Source of the DNA: Isoptericola variabilis 225
GTDB taxonomy: Bacteria; Actinomycetota; Actinomycetes; Actinomycetales; Cellulomonadaceae
DNA: 64,000 nt
Assembly: GCF_000215105.1 (NCBI RefSeq)
Contig: NC_015588.1
Coordinates: 2,542,001-2,606,000 of the forward strand
Direction of reading: 5' to 3'
Below the pieces are notes generated by a model that was given only the letters and a program-made list of their open reading frames with translations, was not told where the DNA came from and ran no database searches. The position numbers and the translations under genes were made by a program. Of this stretch, positions 8,204 through 19,743 are shown piece after piece; positions within the stretch are counted from its first letter, which is position 1; each line of letters begins with the position of its first letter.

Positions 8204-8249
8204 ACGCCGCCGCCCCGAGACCCTCCGCCGGACCGGGCGGCCGCTCCAC

Positions 8250-8255
8250 TAGCCT
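8250..8255 (+). promoter_or_regulatory. -10 element of a leaderless promoter for aroA
   Basis: TAGCCT lies seven bases before the aroA ATG. GGAGCCC in the spacer is too close to the ATG to be an ideal ribosome site. Confidence 0.45.
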
Positions 8256-8262
8256 GGAGCCC

Positions 8263-9636
8263 ATGACGCCAGCGCCCGCCAGCCCCGACGCCACCAGTCC
8301 CGCGCCCGCCTCCGAGGCGCCGTGGGAGGCCCCGGTCGCGCCGGGCGAGCTCGACGCCACCGTCGAGATCCCGGGCAGCAAGTCGCTGACGAACCGCCTG
8401 CTCGTCCTCGCGGCGCTCGCCGACGGCCCGGGCGTCCTGCGCGGCGCCCTGCGCAGCCGCGACGCCGACCTCATGATCGCGGCGCTGCGCGCGCTCGGCG
8501 CCGAGATCACCGAGGGCACCGAGCCGAGCACCCTGCACGTCACGCCCGGGCCCGTGCGAGGCGACGTCGACGTCTTCACCGGCCTGGCCGGCACGGTCAT
8601 GCGGTTCCTGCCGCCCGTCGCGGCGCTCGCGGACGGCCCGGTGCGGTTCGACGGCGACCCCGAGGCCCGGGTGCGGCCCATGCTTCCCGTCCTCGCCGCG
8701 CTGCGCGCGCTCGGCGTCAAGGTCACCGGAGACGGCCCCGACTTCCCGTCCCACCTGCCGTTCACCGTGCACGGCAAGGGCTCGCTGCGCGGCGGCGCCG
8801 TCGACGTCGACGCGTCGGCGTCGTCGCAGTTCGTCTCCGGCCTGCTGCTCGCCGCCCCACGTTTCGACGACGGCCTCGCCCTGCGGCACATCGGCGCCAC
8901 CCTGCCGAGCCTGCCGCACATCGAGATGACGGTCGCGACGCTGCGCGAGGTCGGCGTCGCGGTCGACGACTCGCGCGACGGCATCTGGCACGTCTCCCCC
9001 GGCGCGATCTCGGCCCGCGACGTCCGCGTCGAGCCCGACCTCTCGAACGCCGCGCCGTTCCTCGCGGCGGCGCTCGCGGCCGGCGGGACCGTCCGCGTGC
9101 CCGGCTGGCCGGCGTCGACCACCCAGCCGGGCGCCATGGTGCCCGAGCTGCTCGAGCGCATGGGCGGGCGGGTCACCGTCGAGCACACCGCCGACGACGG
9201 CACGAGCGTCCTCGCGGTGACGGGCACGGGCGAGATCCACGGCATCGACGTGGACCTGCACGCCGCGGGCGAGCTAGCCCCGACGTTCGCGGCGCTCGCC
9301 GCGCTGGCCGACTCCCCCAGCCGCCTGCGCGGCATCGCGCACCTTCGCGGGCACGAGACGGACCGCCTGGCGGCGCTCGCGACGGAGATCACGCGGCTCG
9401 GCGGCCGGTGCGAGGAGACGCGCGACGGCCTGGTCATCACCCCGCGGCCGCTGCACGGCGCGACGTTCCGCACCTACGCCGACCACCGCATGGCGACGTC
9501 GGCCGCCGTGCTGGGGCTGCGGGTCCCGGGCGTGCAGGTCGAGAACGTCGGCACGACCGCGAAGACGCTGCCCGGCTTCGACCGGATGTGGGAGCGCATG
9601 CTCGCGGCCGGACGGACCGTGGGGGCCGGCGCCTGA
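8263..9636 (+). CDS. aroA: 3-phosphoshikimate 1-carboxyvinyltransferase (EPSP synthase)
   Basis: 457 residues. It joins shikimate-3-phosphate and phosphoenolpyruvate in the shikimate pathway. Signatures are the N-terminal substrate loop [20 protein letters not shown], the [16 protein letters not shown] segment corresponding to the class motif and the late RxKETDR-like segment [14 protein letters not shown]. An Ala/Pro-rich N-terminal tail of about 25 residues precedes the domain. The stop shares its last base with the ATG of rsgA (TGATG), so the two genes are coupled. Confidence 0.95.
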   Translation: MTPAPASPDATSPAPASEAPWEAPVAPGELDATVEIPGSKSLTNRLLVLAALADGPGVLRGALRSRDADLMIAALRALGAEITEGTEPSTLHVTPGPVRGDVDVFTGLAGTVMRFLPPVAALADGPVRFDGDPEARVRPMLPVLAALRALGVKVTGDGPDFPSHLPFTVHGKGSLRGGAVDVDASASSQFVSGLLLAAPRFDDGLALRHIGATLPSLPHIEMTVATLREVGVAVDDSRDGIWHVSPGAISARDVRVEPDLSNAAPFLAAALAAGGTVRVPGWPASTTQPGAMVPELLERMGGRVTVEHTADDGTSVLAVTGTGEIHGIDVDLHAAGELAPTFAALAALADSPSRLRGIAHLRGHETDRLAALATEITRLGGRCEETRDGLVITPRPLHGATFRTYADHRMATSAAVLGLRVPGVQVENVGTTAKTLPGFDRMWERMLAAGRTVGAGA

Positions 9637-10679
9637 TGGCGCGCCGCGCCGTCGACGAGGAGGCCCGCTTCGGGCGTCCGTCGAAGCGCGGGTCGCGGCC
9701 GCGGAGCAAGCAGCGGCCCGAGCACGCCGACGCGGTCACGGGCCTGATCGTCGGCGTGGACCGCGGCCGGTACCGCGTCGTCGTCGACGAGGGCGAGGCC
9801 GACGAGCGCGAGATCGTCGCCATGAAGGCGCGCGAGATCGGCCGCACGCGCGTCGTCGTCGGCGACCTCGTCGACGTCGTCGGCGACACGTCGGGGGCCG
9901 AGGGCACGCTCGCCCGCATCGTGCGGATCCAGGACCGCACGTCGGTGCTGCGCCGCACCGCGGACGACACCGACCCCTACGAGCGCATCGTCGTCGCGAA
10001 CGCCGACCAGCTCGTCGTCGTGACCGCGCTCGCCCAGCCCGAGCCGCGCACCGGCATGATCGACCGCTGCGTCGTCGCGGCGTACGACGCCGGCATGGAC
10101 GTGCTCCTGTGCCTCACCAAGGCGGACCTGGCCGACCCCGCTCCCCTGCGCGGGCTGTACGAGCCGCTCGGCGTCGACGTCGTCGTGACGCGACGCGACG
10201 ACGCGACGTCGGTCGAGGAGGTGCGCGAGCGCCTGCGGGGCCGCACGTCCGTCCTGGTGGGCCACTCGGGCGTCGGCAAGTCGACCCTCATCAACGCGCT
10301 CGTGCCCGACGCGCGCCGCGCGACCGGCGTCGTCAACGACGTCACGGGGCGCGGGCGGCACACGTCCACGTCGGCCGTCGCGCTCCGGCTGCCCGTGGCG
10401 CCGGGGGCCGACGAGTACGACGGGTGGGTCATCGACACGCCCGGCGTGCGGTCGTTCGGGCTCGCGCACGTCGAGGTCGAGCACGTGCTCGCCGCGTTCG
10501 AGGACCTCGACGACGTCGCCGCGGAGTGCCCGCGGGGCTGCACCCACCTCGACGACGCCCCCGACTGCGCGCTCGACGAGTGGGTCGAGGCCTCGCCCGA
10601 CGACGAGACCCGTGCCGTGCGCACCGCCCGGCTCGCCTCGTTCCGGCGGTTGCTCGCCTCCCGCGCCGCCGCCGACTGA
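9636..10679 (+). CDS. rsgA: Ribosome small-subunit-dependent GTPase A
   Basis: 347 residues. A basic N-terminal tail is followed by an OB-fold (about 35-100) and a circularly permuted GTPase with motif order G4 (LTKADL), G1 (GHSGVGKSTLIN), G3 (DTPGVRSFG). The C-terminal zinc cluster is CPRGCTHLDDAPDC. RsgA proofreads late 30S maturation. It overlaps aroA by one base and belongs to the same transcription unit, an order common in actinobacteria. Confidence 0.95.
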   Translation: MARRAVDEEARFGRPSKRGSRPRSKQRPEHADAVTGLIVGVDRGRYRVVVDEGEADEREIVAMKAREIGRTRVVVGDLVDVVGDTSGAEGTLARIVRIQDRTSVLRRTADDTDPYERIVVANADQLVVVTALAQPEPRTGMIDRCVVAAYDAGMDVLLCLTKADLADPAPLRGLYEPLGVDVVVTRRDDATSVEEVRERLRGRTSVLVGHSGVGKSTLINALVPDARRATGVVNDVTGRGRHTSTSAVALRLPVAPGADEYDGWVIDTPGVRSFGLAHVEVEHVLAAFEDLDDVAAECPRGCTHLDDAPDCALDEWVEASPDDETRAVRTARLASFRRLLASRAAAD

Positions 10680-10757
10680 CCGCCGTCCGGCAGGCGCCGT
10701 GGCGCGACACGCGGTCCGGTCCGCGTGCTGGCGCACCGCGTGCGGGTCCGGGACCGA

Positions 10758-10763
10758 TACCGT
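10758..10763 (+). promoter_or_regulatory. -10 element of a leaderless promoter for hisN
   Basis: TACCGT followed by exactly six bases and the GTG start of hisN. The identical hexamer and spacing occur before the DUF1275 gene at 45843. Confidence 0.55.
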
Positions 10764-10769
10764 GTGACC

Positions 10770-11588
10770 GTGGCCTCCTTCCAGCACTCTCCCAGCCCCG
10801 CCGGGCCGGTGCGCACGTACGAGGACGACCTGCGCCTGGCCCACGTCATCGCCGACCAGGTCGACTCGATCACCATGTCCCGCTTCAGGGCGGTCGACCT
10901 GCACGTGGAGAGCAAGTCCGACGACACGCCCGTGAGCGACGCCGATCGCACGGCCGAGGAGGTCATCCGCGGGCAGCTGGCCCGGGCGCGGACGCGTGAC
11001 GCGATCGTCGGCGAGGAGTACGGCTCGGCGGGCAGCGGCGCCCGGCGGTGGATCGTGGACCCGATCGACGGCACCAAGAACTTCGTGCGGGGCGTGCCCG
11101 TGTGGGCGACGCTCATCGCGCTCGCCGACGGCGACGAGGTCGTCATGGGTCTCGTGTCGGCGCCGGCGCTCGGCCGGCGCTGGTGGGCCGCGCGCGGGTC
11201 GGGCGCGTGGACGGGCAAGTCGCTCGCCGCGGCGACGCGCCTGCAGGTCTCGGGCGTGCGCACCCTCGCGGACGCGTCGTTCTCCTACTCCTCCCTGACG
11301 GGCTGGGAGGAGCACGACAAGCTCAACGGCTTCCTCGACCTGTCCCGCCAGGTGTGGCGCACGCGCGGGTACGGCGACTTCTGGTCGTACATGCTCGTGG
11401 CCGAGGGCGCGGCCGACATCGCGGCCGAGCCCGAGCTCGAGGTCTACGACATGGCCGCGCTCGTGCCGATCGTCACCGAGGCGGGCGGGCGCTTCACGTC
11501 GCTCGAGGGCGAGCCGGGGCCGTGGGGCGGCAACGCGATCGCCACCAACGGCCACCTGCACGACCAGGCGCTGGTCTACCTCGGCTGA
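10770..11588 (+). CDS. hisN: Histidinol-phosphatase, inositol-monophosphatase superfamily
   Basis: 272 residues. The superfamily metal motifs are present: the acidic EEYG, WIVDPIDGTKNFVRG, and late EVYDMAALVPIVTEAGG. Trailing length and sequence (KSDDTPVSDADRTAEE) match the actinobacterial HisN group, which performs the penultimate step of histidine synthesis. A general inositol phosphatase role is the alternative. The GTG at 10770 was chosen from the leaderless promoter. It is convergent with the next gene, with 12 bases between stops. Confidence 0.87.
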   Translation: MASFQHSPSPAGPVRTYEDDLRLAHVIADQVDSITMSRFRAVDLHVESKSDDTPVSDADRTAEEVIRGQLARARTRDAIVGEEYGSAGSGARRWIVDPIDGTKNFVRGVPVWATLIALADGDEVVMGLVSAPALGRRWWAARGSGAWTGKSLAAATRLQVSGVRTLADASFSYSSLTGWEEHDKLNGFLDLSRQVWRTRGYGDFWSYMLVAEGAADIAAEPELEVYDMAALVPIVTEAGGRFTSLEGEPGPWGGNAIATNGHLHDQALVYLG

Positions 11589-11600
11589 CCGTCACACCGG

Positions 11601-12116
11601 TCAGGGGCGGGGCCGGGGGATCTGGTGGACCTCGGTCGCGTCGTACCAGAGCAGGTCGCGGTCGGTGATGCGCTGCAGGGCGTCGCCGAACGCCGGGTCG
11701 TCGTCGGCCGCGGCGAGCATCGCGCGGACGTCGTCCGCGGCCTCGGGCTCGTCGACGTGGACGGCGACGATCGGCACCGTCAGCTCGCGCACGACCCGCA
11801 CCGCCGACGGCGCGGCGTCGTCCCCGTCGTGGGCGTCGACCGCGCCGTAGGAGACGGCGGAGTCCGGCACCTCGAGCGACACCACCACGCGCACGGGCGG
11901 CGCGTCGGGGCGGGCGGCGACGAGCGCGAGCGAGTCGTGGGCGGCGGCGAGGAACGCCGCGTACTCGCGCCCCTCGACGTCCTCGTCGGGCAGCGCCGCC
12001 GTGAGGGCGCCGGTGACGGCGTGCGCGTCGCGCGGCGCGACCGTCCAGCGCGCCCCGGTCGCGGTGACGGTGGCGGAGCCGAGCTCGTCGAGCGTCGCGG
12101 GCACGTAGATGCGCAT
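11601..12116 (-). CDS. DUF6912-like conserved hypothetical protein
   Basis: 171 residues, acidic and without membrane segments. The opening MRIYVPATLDELG, then AHAVTGALTAALPDEDVEGREYAAFLA and the close DRDLLWYDATEVHQI, match an actinobacteria-wide uncharacterised family (DUF6912, from memory). It is the last gene of a minus-strand set with the CpaE-like and SAF genes, 17 bases downstream of the former. No function is known. Confidence 0.72.
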   Translation of the reverse strand: MRIYVPATLDELGSATVTATGARWTVAPRDAHAVTGALTAALPDEDVEGREYAAFLAAAHDSLALVAARPDAPPVRVVVSLEVPDSAVSYGAVDAHDGDDAAPSAVRVVRELTVPIVAVHVDEPEAADDVRAMLAAADDDPAFGDALQRITDRDLLWYDATEVHQIPRPRP

Positions 12117-12133
12117 GGGCACAGTCTGGCCGG

Positions 12134-13462
12134 TCAGGCGGGCTGGGGCACCACGGCGCGCAGGCGGTCGGCCAGCTCGAGGAACGCCAGGCGCGCGGGC
12201 GACGACGGCGCGTGCTCGGCGAGCGACCGCCCCGCGAGGACGGCGGCGTCGAGCGCGGGGCCGTCGTCCGGCACGACGTGCGCGTCCTCCACGCCCGCGT
12301 AGCGCGCGAGCGCGTCCCGCACCGCGACGTCGGGCTTCGCGCCGACGGCGGACGCCCGGACCCGGTTCGCGACCACGACGACGCGCCCGCTCACCGGCAC
12401 GGGCGCCTCGCGCAGGTCCTCGAGCGCGCGCACGAGCCGCTGCACGCCGACGGGGTCCGCCGCCCCGACGACGACCACGACGTCGGCGGCCTGGAGCGCG
12501 GCGAGCGTCGCGGCGTTGCGCTGGGGCGCGTGCGTGTCGTACATGAGCAGCTCGTCGGCCTCGATGACGGGCCCGCAGTCGACGACCGTGACGTCCGCGA
12601 GCTCGCGCGCCCGTTCGAGCACGACCTCGAGCGCGCTGGCCGGCAGCTCGGGCCACCGCGCGGCCCGCGTGATGCCCGTGAGGACCCGCAGCCCCGGCGC
12701 GACGACGGGGCACTGGCGGGCCAGCGCCGGCAGGTCGAGCGCGCCCTGGCCCGCCGCACGGGCCGCGGCCGCGAGCCCGGGCGCGTCGTCGAGCAGCCCG
12801 AGGCGCGCCGCGAGCGACGAGCCGTAGGTGTCGGCGTCGACGAGCAGCGCGGAGGCGGGCGCCGGGGCGGGCGCCTCGCGGCCGCGCGCTCCCCGACGGC
12901 GGCGCCCGCCGCGCCCGCCGATGCCCGCGAACGCCGCCGCGAGCTCGACCGCGGTGGTCGTCCGTCCCGGTGCGCCGACGGGCCCCCACACGGCCACGAC
13001 CGCGCCCGGCGCGCGGTCAGGGGCGGCCTCGACGTCGGGCCACGACGGCGTGCGCACCGCACCGGGCAGCCCGAACGGGGTGCCGGCGTCGAGCACCGAG
13101 CCCGGGTCGCGCAGGGGCGCGGTGTCCCGGACGGCGTCGAGCAGCGCCGCCTCGTCGAGGCCTTCGAGCACCGCGTCGGCGCCGAGGGCGCGGAGCCGGT
13201 CGGCCGACGCCGCGCCGTCGGACAGCGCGACGACGCGCACGCCGCCGCGGTGCAGGCGGCCGACGGCCTCGCGGTCGAGCCCCGGCAGGTCGGCCGAGAC
13301 GACCGCGACCGTGCCGACCCCCGCGGCCGCGGCGGCGAGCAGCTCGGCGAGGTCGCCGCAGCGCCGCGTGACGGTCGCGCCCGAGCCGGGCGCGCCGAGC
13401 GCGACGACCACCGCGGTCTCGTCCTCGCCGCGGACCGCGCACAGGACGGTGACCGCGGCCAT
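12134..13462 (-). CDS. CpaE-like MinD/ParA-family ATPase with an atypical P-loop
   Basis: 442 residues. Residues 1-120 resemble the receiver-like N-domain of CpaE proteins. A MinD/ParA-type ATPase follows, with a P-loop reading GPVGAPGRTTTAVELA, DADTYGSSLAARLGL as switch-like Asp region and TVVDCGPVIEADELL. The usual signature lysines (KGGxGKT) are replaced by Gly and Arg. An Arg/Gly/Ala/Pro-rich insertion follows the P-loop helix. CpaE proteins localise pilus or secretion machinery; no pilus genes are in the window. The ATG overlaps the upstream SAF gene stop (TGATG). Confidence 0.75.
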   Translation of the reverse strand: MAAVTVLCAVRGEDETAVVVALGAPGSGATVTRRCGDLAELLAAAAAGVGTVAVVSADLPGLDREAVGRLHRGGVRVVALSDGAASADRLRALGADAVLEGLDEAALLDAVRDTAPLRDPGSVLDAGTPFGLPGAVRTPSWPDVEAAPDRAPGAVVAVWGPVGAPGRTTTAVELAAAFAGIGGRGGRRRRGARGREAPAPAPASALLVDADTYGSSLAARLGLLDDAPGLAAAARAAGQGALDLPALARQCPVVAPGLRVLTGITRAARWPELPASALEVVLERARELADVTVVDCGPVIEADELLMYDTHAPQRNAATLAALQAADVVVVVGAADPVGVQRLVRALEDLREAPVPVSGRVVVVANRVRASAVGAKPDVAVRDALARYAGVEDAHVVPDDGPALDAAVLAGRSLAEHAPSSPARLAFLELADRLRAVVPQPA

Positions 13463-14112
13463 CAGGTGCCCGCCACGGGGACGACGGCCACGCTGCCCGG
13501 CGCGGAGAGCGCCGCCAGGACGGCAGGCAGCTCGGCCGTGGGCACGAGCACGTGGAGCGTGCCGCCCGTCGCGACGACGAGGCCGGCGTCGGCCACGTCG
13601 ACCTGCTCGACGACGACGCCCGTCACCAGGGCCTCCGGCTCGCCGGGTGCCGCGTCCGAGCCGGGCGCCGCCTCGGGGACGAACCACAGGTCGACGACCG
13701 CACCCTTGCGGAGGCGGTCGGAGATGCCGCTGCCGACGGGCACGGCCACCGACCGTGCGTCGACCGCGTCGGCCGGGCCGAGCGCGGTGCGCGCGACGAG
13801 CTCGCCGTCGTCGACGACCCGCTGCACGACGAGCTCGTCGGGGAGCGGCTCGTCGGCGCGGAGGTACCGGTCGGTGCTGGGGCCGAGCCGCACGTCCACG
13901 GTGCGGAGGCGGTCGGGACCGACCTGCTCCCCCGGGGTGAGCGTGCCGGCGGCCGCGTAGACCGGGACGGTGCGGCCGGCGGACGACACGGCCCAGGAGC
14001 CGAGCGTCACGGAGAGGGCGACGATGACGACGCCCACGACGAGGCGCGGGTCGCGCCAGGTCGGGCGCCGCAGGCGCGGGGCGGTCGGCGCGGGAAGCGG
14101 GTCGAGGCTCAA
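13462..14112 (-). CDS. SAF-domain membrane protein (CpaB/RcpC-like)
   Basis: 216 residues. One N-terminal membrane helix at about residues 24-45 (LVVGVVIVALSVTLGSWAV) anchors an extracytoplasmic SAF domain (GTLTPGEQVGPDRLRTVDV ... LVARTALGPADAV). This is the CpaB/RcpC layout of Flp-pilus assembly proteins, but shorter. The start is TTG at 14112, supported by GGAGG eight bases upstream. It is translationally coupled to the CpaE-like ATPase, which suggests one envelope-associated complex. Confidence 0.78.
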   Translation of the reverse strand: MSLDPLPAPTAPRLRRPTWRDPRLVVGVVIVALSVTLGSWAVSSAGRTVPVYAAAGTLTPGEQVGPDRLRTVDVRLGPSTDRYLRADEPLPDELVVQRVVDDGELVARTALGPADAVDARSVAVPVGSGISDRLRKGAVVDLWFVPEAAPGSDAAPGEPEALVTGVVVEQVDVADAGLVVATGGTLHVLVPTAELPAVLAALSAPGSVAVVPVAGT

Positions 14113-14238
14113 CGCCAGTCCTCCGAGGGTCGGTCGGGCACGCGGACGTCCGGCGGACGCCAGGCATCATCATCGGGCATCCGCGGAGGCATTCTGCCGT
14201 CACCTGTGCACAAAGCGCACCCACCGTCCGCCCTGTGT

Positions 14239-14244
14239 CACACT
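14239..14244 (+). promoter_or_regulatory. Candidate -10 element for the small HTH gene
   Basis: CACACT lies six bases before the ATG at 14251. There is no ribosome site. Confidence 0.35.
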
Positions 14245-14250
14245 GCTGGT

Positions 14251-14460
14251 ATGGCCAGCCGCTTCCTGTCCCTCGCCGACGTGCAGGAGATGCTCAACAT
14301 CTCCGCGGCGCAGGCGTACTCGCTCGTCCGCTCGGGCGAGCTGCCGGCCATCCAGGTGGGCCCCAAGAAGGTGTGGCGGGTCGAGGCCACGAAGCTCGAG
14401 GAGTACATCGAGGCCCAGTACGCGCGGACGCGGCAGCGGATCGAGGCCGGCGACCTGTAG
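14251..14460 (+). CDS. Small helix-turn-helix protein, excisionase/MerR-like fold
   Basis: 69 residues. FLSLADVQEMLNISAAQAYS followed by LVRSGELPAIQVG and KKVWRVEATKLEEYI is the winged HTH_17 fold used by excisionases and BldC-type regulators. There is no integrase or att site nearby, so it is probably a chromosomal regulator. It is divergent from the SAF/CpaE operon and 138 bases away, so it could regulate that operon. The DNA target is unknown. Confidence 0.8.
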   Translation: MASRFLSLADVQEMLNISAAQAYSLVRSGELPAIQVGPKKVWRVEATKLEEYIEAQYARTRQRIEAGDL

Positions 14461-14466
14461 CGGCGC

Positions 14467-15012
14467 TCACGCCTCGCTGACGCGCAGGAGCGCGGAGAAG
14501 GGCACGAGGCGCGGCGGAGCGCCGCGCCGCTCGACGTCGTCGAGGTCGAGGTGGTCGGCGCCGACGCGCGCGATCCGGCCGGTGACCGACGACGCCCGCG
14601 TGCGCACGAGCACCCGCACCCGGTCCCGCTGCAGCCCGCGCAGCGCCGTGCCCAGCCCCAGGCCGTCGGTGCGCGCGGTCGACGGCGCGGCGTGCCGCCC
14701 GGCGCCGAGCACCCCGGCCACCGCGGACAGCGGCACGAGGTGCTGCCCCGGTCCCCGGACGCCGTGGCCGTCGAGCAGCAGCCACGTCGCGGCGACCCGA
14801 CGCAGCCGACCGTCGAGCAGCTCGCCGTCGAGCAGCTCCAGGCGCAGCGTCGCGCCGACCGCGCCGCGCAGGCGGTCCGTCGTCGCGACGGACGCCTGCT
14901 CGGCCCGCGTCAGCTCCGCGACGGCTCCCTCGCGCTCGGCCGCCTCCTCGGCGGCGAGGCGCGCCTCCAGGTCGGCGAACAGCAGCTCCCACCGCGTCGG
15001 CCCGCTCGTCAC
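14467..15012 (-). CDS. Hypothetical protein with two Sm-like/beta-barrel-type segments
   Basis: 181 residues, not recognised with confidence. The N-terminal 45 residues form a charged helix (LLFADLEARLAAEEAAEREG). Two similar segments follow: GATLRLELLDGELLDGRLRR with HLVPLSAVAGVLG, and VTGRIARVGADHLDLDDV with LVPFSALLRV. Each looks like an Sm-like beta-barrel half ending in a V-P-hydrophobic-S-A signature. The GTG at 15012 follows GGGAGGACGGGAC. It is convergent with the HTH gene. An RNA- or nucleotide-binding role is inference only. Confidence 0.62.
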   Translation of the reverse strand: MTSGPTRWELLFADLEARLAAEEAAEREGAVAELTRAEQASVATTDRLRGAVGATLRLELLDGELLDGRLRRVAATWLLLDGHGVRGPGQHLVPLSAVAGVLGAGRHAAPSTARTDGLGLGTALRGLQRDRVRVLVRTRASSVTGRIARVGADHLDLDDVERRGAPPRLVPFSALLRVSEA

Positions 15013-15117
15013 GTCCCGTCCTCCCTGCTCGTGGTGACGACGGTCCAGCATGCACCGGATCGGCCCCACCTCTGGACAGGCCGTACCGCCGTCTGTTTAA
15101 TGTGCAGCACGTAGTCG

Positions 15118-15147
15118 CATCAAACGACATCAACGGACATCATCAGT
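15118..15147. repeat. Three 10-bp-phased direct repeats upstream of the LysM gene
   Basis: CATCAAACGA, CATCAACGGA and CATCATCAGT start at 15118, 15128 and 15138, exactly one helical turn apart. They sit 26 bases before the LysM gene start in a locally AT-richer stretch that also holds GTTTAATGTG at 15095-15104. Phased direct repeats suit a head-to-tail binding regulator. Confidence 0.5.
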
Positions 15148-15172
15148 GCCACACCGAGACGATGGAGGATCG

Positions 15173-15979
15173 ATGAGCAGCACCGACGGTCACGCCGCAG
15201 GAGACGGCCAAGCCGGTTCGAGCGTCGTCGCCCTGGTGGCGCTCGCGGCGTCGGCGGCGGCCGCGGCCGGGGTGCTGGGGCTGCGGCTCGCGGCACTCGT
15301 CCTCGCGTCGCCGTCCACGGCGGCCGTCGACCGCTGGGTCGAGCTCGGGGTGACGGCGCTCGGCGCGCTCGCCGCGGCATGGCTGGCCGCGAGCGCCGTG
15401 CTGGCCCTGGTGTGCGTCGGCGCCGCTCGCCTCGGCCGCTCGTGGCGCGCCGGCGAGGCGACGCTGCGACGCGTCGCTCCCGGCGCCGTGCAGCGCCTGG
15501 CCCGCGCCGCGGTGGGGGTCGGGGTGGGAACCGGGCTCGTGCTCGTCCCCGCGGCGGCCCACGCCGCGACCCCTGCCGCGGCGTCCGACCCGTCGCCGGC
15601 GCCCTCGGCCGCGGCGGTCGAGGTGACCACCGACATGGCGACCGACGCGACGACGGAGCTCGACCTCGGGTGGCAGCCGACGCCGTCGACGGTCGCCGAC
15701 ACAACCGCCACGGTGGAGCGGACGTCCGCCTTCCCGACCACGACGGAGCGCCCCACGGCGGATCCCCCGGCACGGCCGCACGTCGGCGCGGACGCGGGCA
15801 CCGTCGTCGTCCACCGTGGCGACACGCTCTGGGACCTCGCCCGCGCGGCACTCGGCGACGACGCGACCGACGCGGACGTGATGCGCGCCGTCGTGCGCTG
15901 GCACGAGGCCAACCGGGACGTCATCGGCGACGACCCCGACCTCATCCTTCCCGGCCAGGTGCTGCGCGCGCCGGCCTGA
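15173..15979 (+). CDS. LysM-domain membrane protein
   Basis: 268 residues. Three hydrophobic segments lie at about 15-45, 60-90 and 110-130. A Thr/Pro/Ala-rich linker follows, then a C-terminal LysM domain (VVVHRGDTLWDLARAALGDD ... NRDVIGDDPDLILPGQVL), which binds peptidoglycan. The protein probably spans the membrane and reaches into the wall. The ATG at 15173 follows GGAGG closely. The next gene is 45 bases downstream and likely co-transcribed. Confidence 0.85.
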   Translation: MSSTDGHAAGDGQAGSSVVALVALAASAAAAAGVLGLRLAALVLASPSTAAVDRWVELGVTALGALAAAWLAASAVLALVCVGAARLGRSWRAGEATLRRVAPGAVQRLARAAVGVGVGTGLVLVPAAAHAATPAAASDPSPAPSAAAVEVTTDMATDATTELDLGWQPTPSTVADTTATVERTSAFPTTTERPTADPPARPHVGADAGTVVVHRGDTLWDLARAALGDDATDADVMRAVVRWHEANRDVIGDDPDLILPGQVLRAPA

Positions 15980-16024
15980 CCCACCCGACCGTCACCAGGC
16001 CGCGACGGCCCCATCGGAGGATCC

Positions 16025-16579
16025 ATGACCACGCTCACCGACCCCGCGCCCCGCCCGGGGCCCGCCACGCCGCCCACCCGGCCGACCCGACTGCGGGTCT
16101 CCGCACCGCCCGGCACCACGGGTCCCGCGCGTCGCCTGGACGTGGTCCGGCCGTCGCGCGTCCGGCGCGTGCGCCTCGGCGCGGCCCGCACGGAGCTCGA
16201 TCACGAGGCGGTGCCCCGGCCGCTCGCGCCCGAGCCCGCACCTACGCTGCCCGACCCGACGGCGCAGTGCTGCTCCGTCGTGCGGGCCGCGGTCGAGGTG
16301 CTGCGCGGGGAGCGCGGCCCCGGGCAGCTCGCGCGGTGGGTCACGCCGACGGTCCTTGACCAGCTCACCGAGCGGGCGCGGCTCGCGCGGCGCGTGCGCC
16401 CGGCGGCGTCCACGCCGTCGCGGCCCGTGCTCGTGCGGCGGGTCCGGCTCGTCCGCCTCGGCGAGGACGTGGCCGAGGCGACCGTCGTGCTCGACGACGA
16501 CGGCCGCGTGCGCGCGGCCGCCGTCCGGCTCGAGGCCCGCCGCGGCGTGTGGCGCGTCGCGGTCCTCGAGCTCGGCTGA
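16025..16579 (+). CDS. Rv3235-family protein
   Basis: 184 residues. An Arg/Pro-rich N-terminal half is followed by the conserved domain: VVRAAVEVLRGERGPGQLAR, WVTPTVLDQLTERAR, VRLVRLGEDVAEATVVLDDD and RRGVWRVAVLELG. This is the uncharacterised Rv3235 family, found near secA in many actinobacteria as here. GGAGGATCC precedes the ATG. It is convergent with secA, with 12 bases between stops. The function is unknown. Confidence 0.85.
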   Translation: MTTLTDPAPRPGPATPPTRPTRLRVSAPPGTTGPARRLDVVRPSRVRRVRLGAARTELDHEAVPRPLAPEPAPTLPDPTAQCCSVVRAAVEVLRGERGPGQLARWVTPTVLDQLTERARLARRVRPAASTPSRPVLVRRVRLVRLGEDVAEATVVLDDDGRVRAAAVRLEARRGVWRVAVLELG

Positions 16580-16591
16580 CCCGCGCCCTCG

Positions 16592-19561
<2,970 letters not shown>

Positions 19562-19743
19562 GCAGTACTCCTGGGTCGGTGGCACCCGGGGTGCGCCCGG
19601 GACCGTTGGGCTGCGGCGACGACGTCGGAGGTTCGCACGACCGCGCCGTCACCTGAGTCACACCATCCGTCATCCTATGCCGCTCGGGCCACCGGCTTTC
19701 CCAGGTTCGCGGCCGACGAACGGCTCGTGGCCCGTCGACGGTC

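Noticed and set aside
14251..14460. Phage excisionase marking an integrated element
   Set aside because: There is no integrase, tRNA or att duplication nearby, and the flanking genes are core actinobacterial genes. The fold is shared with chromosomal regulators.
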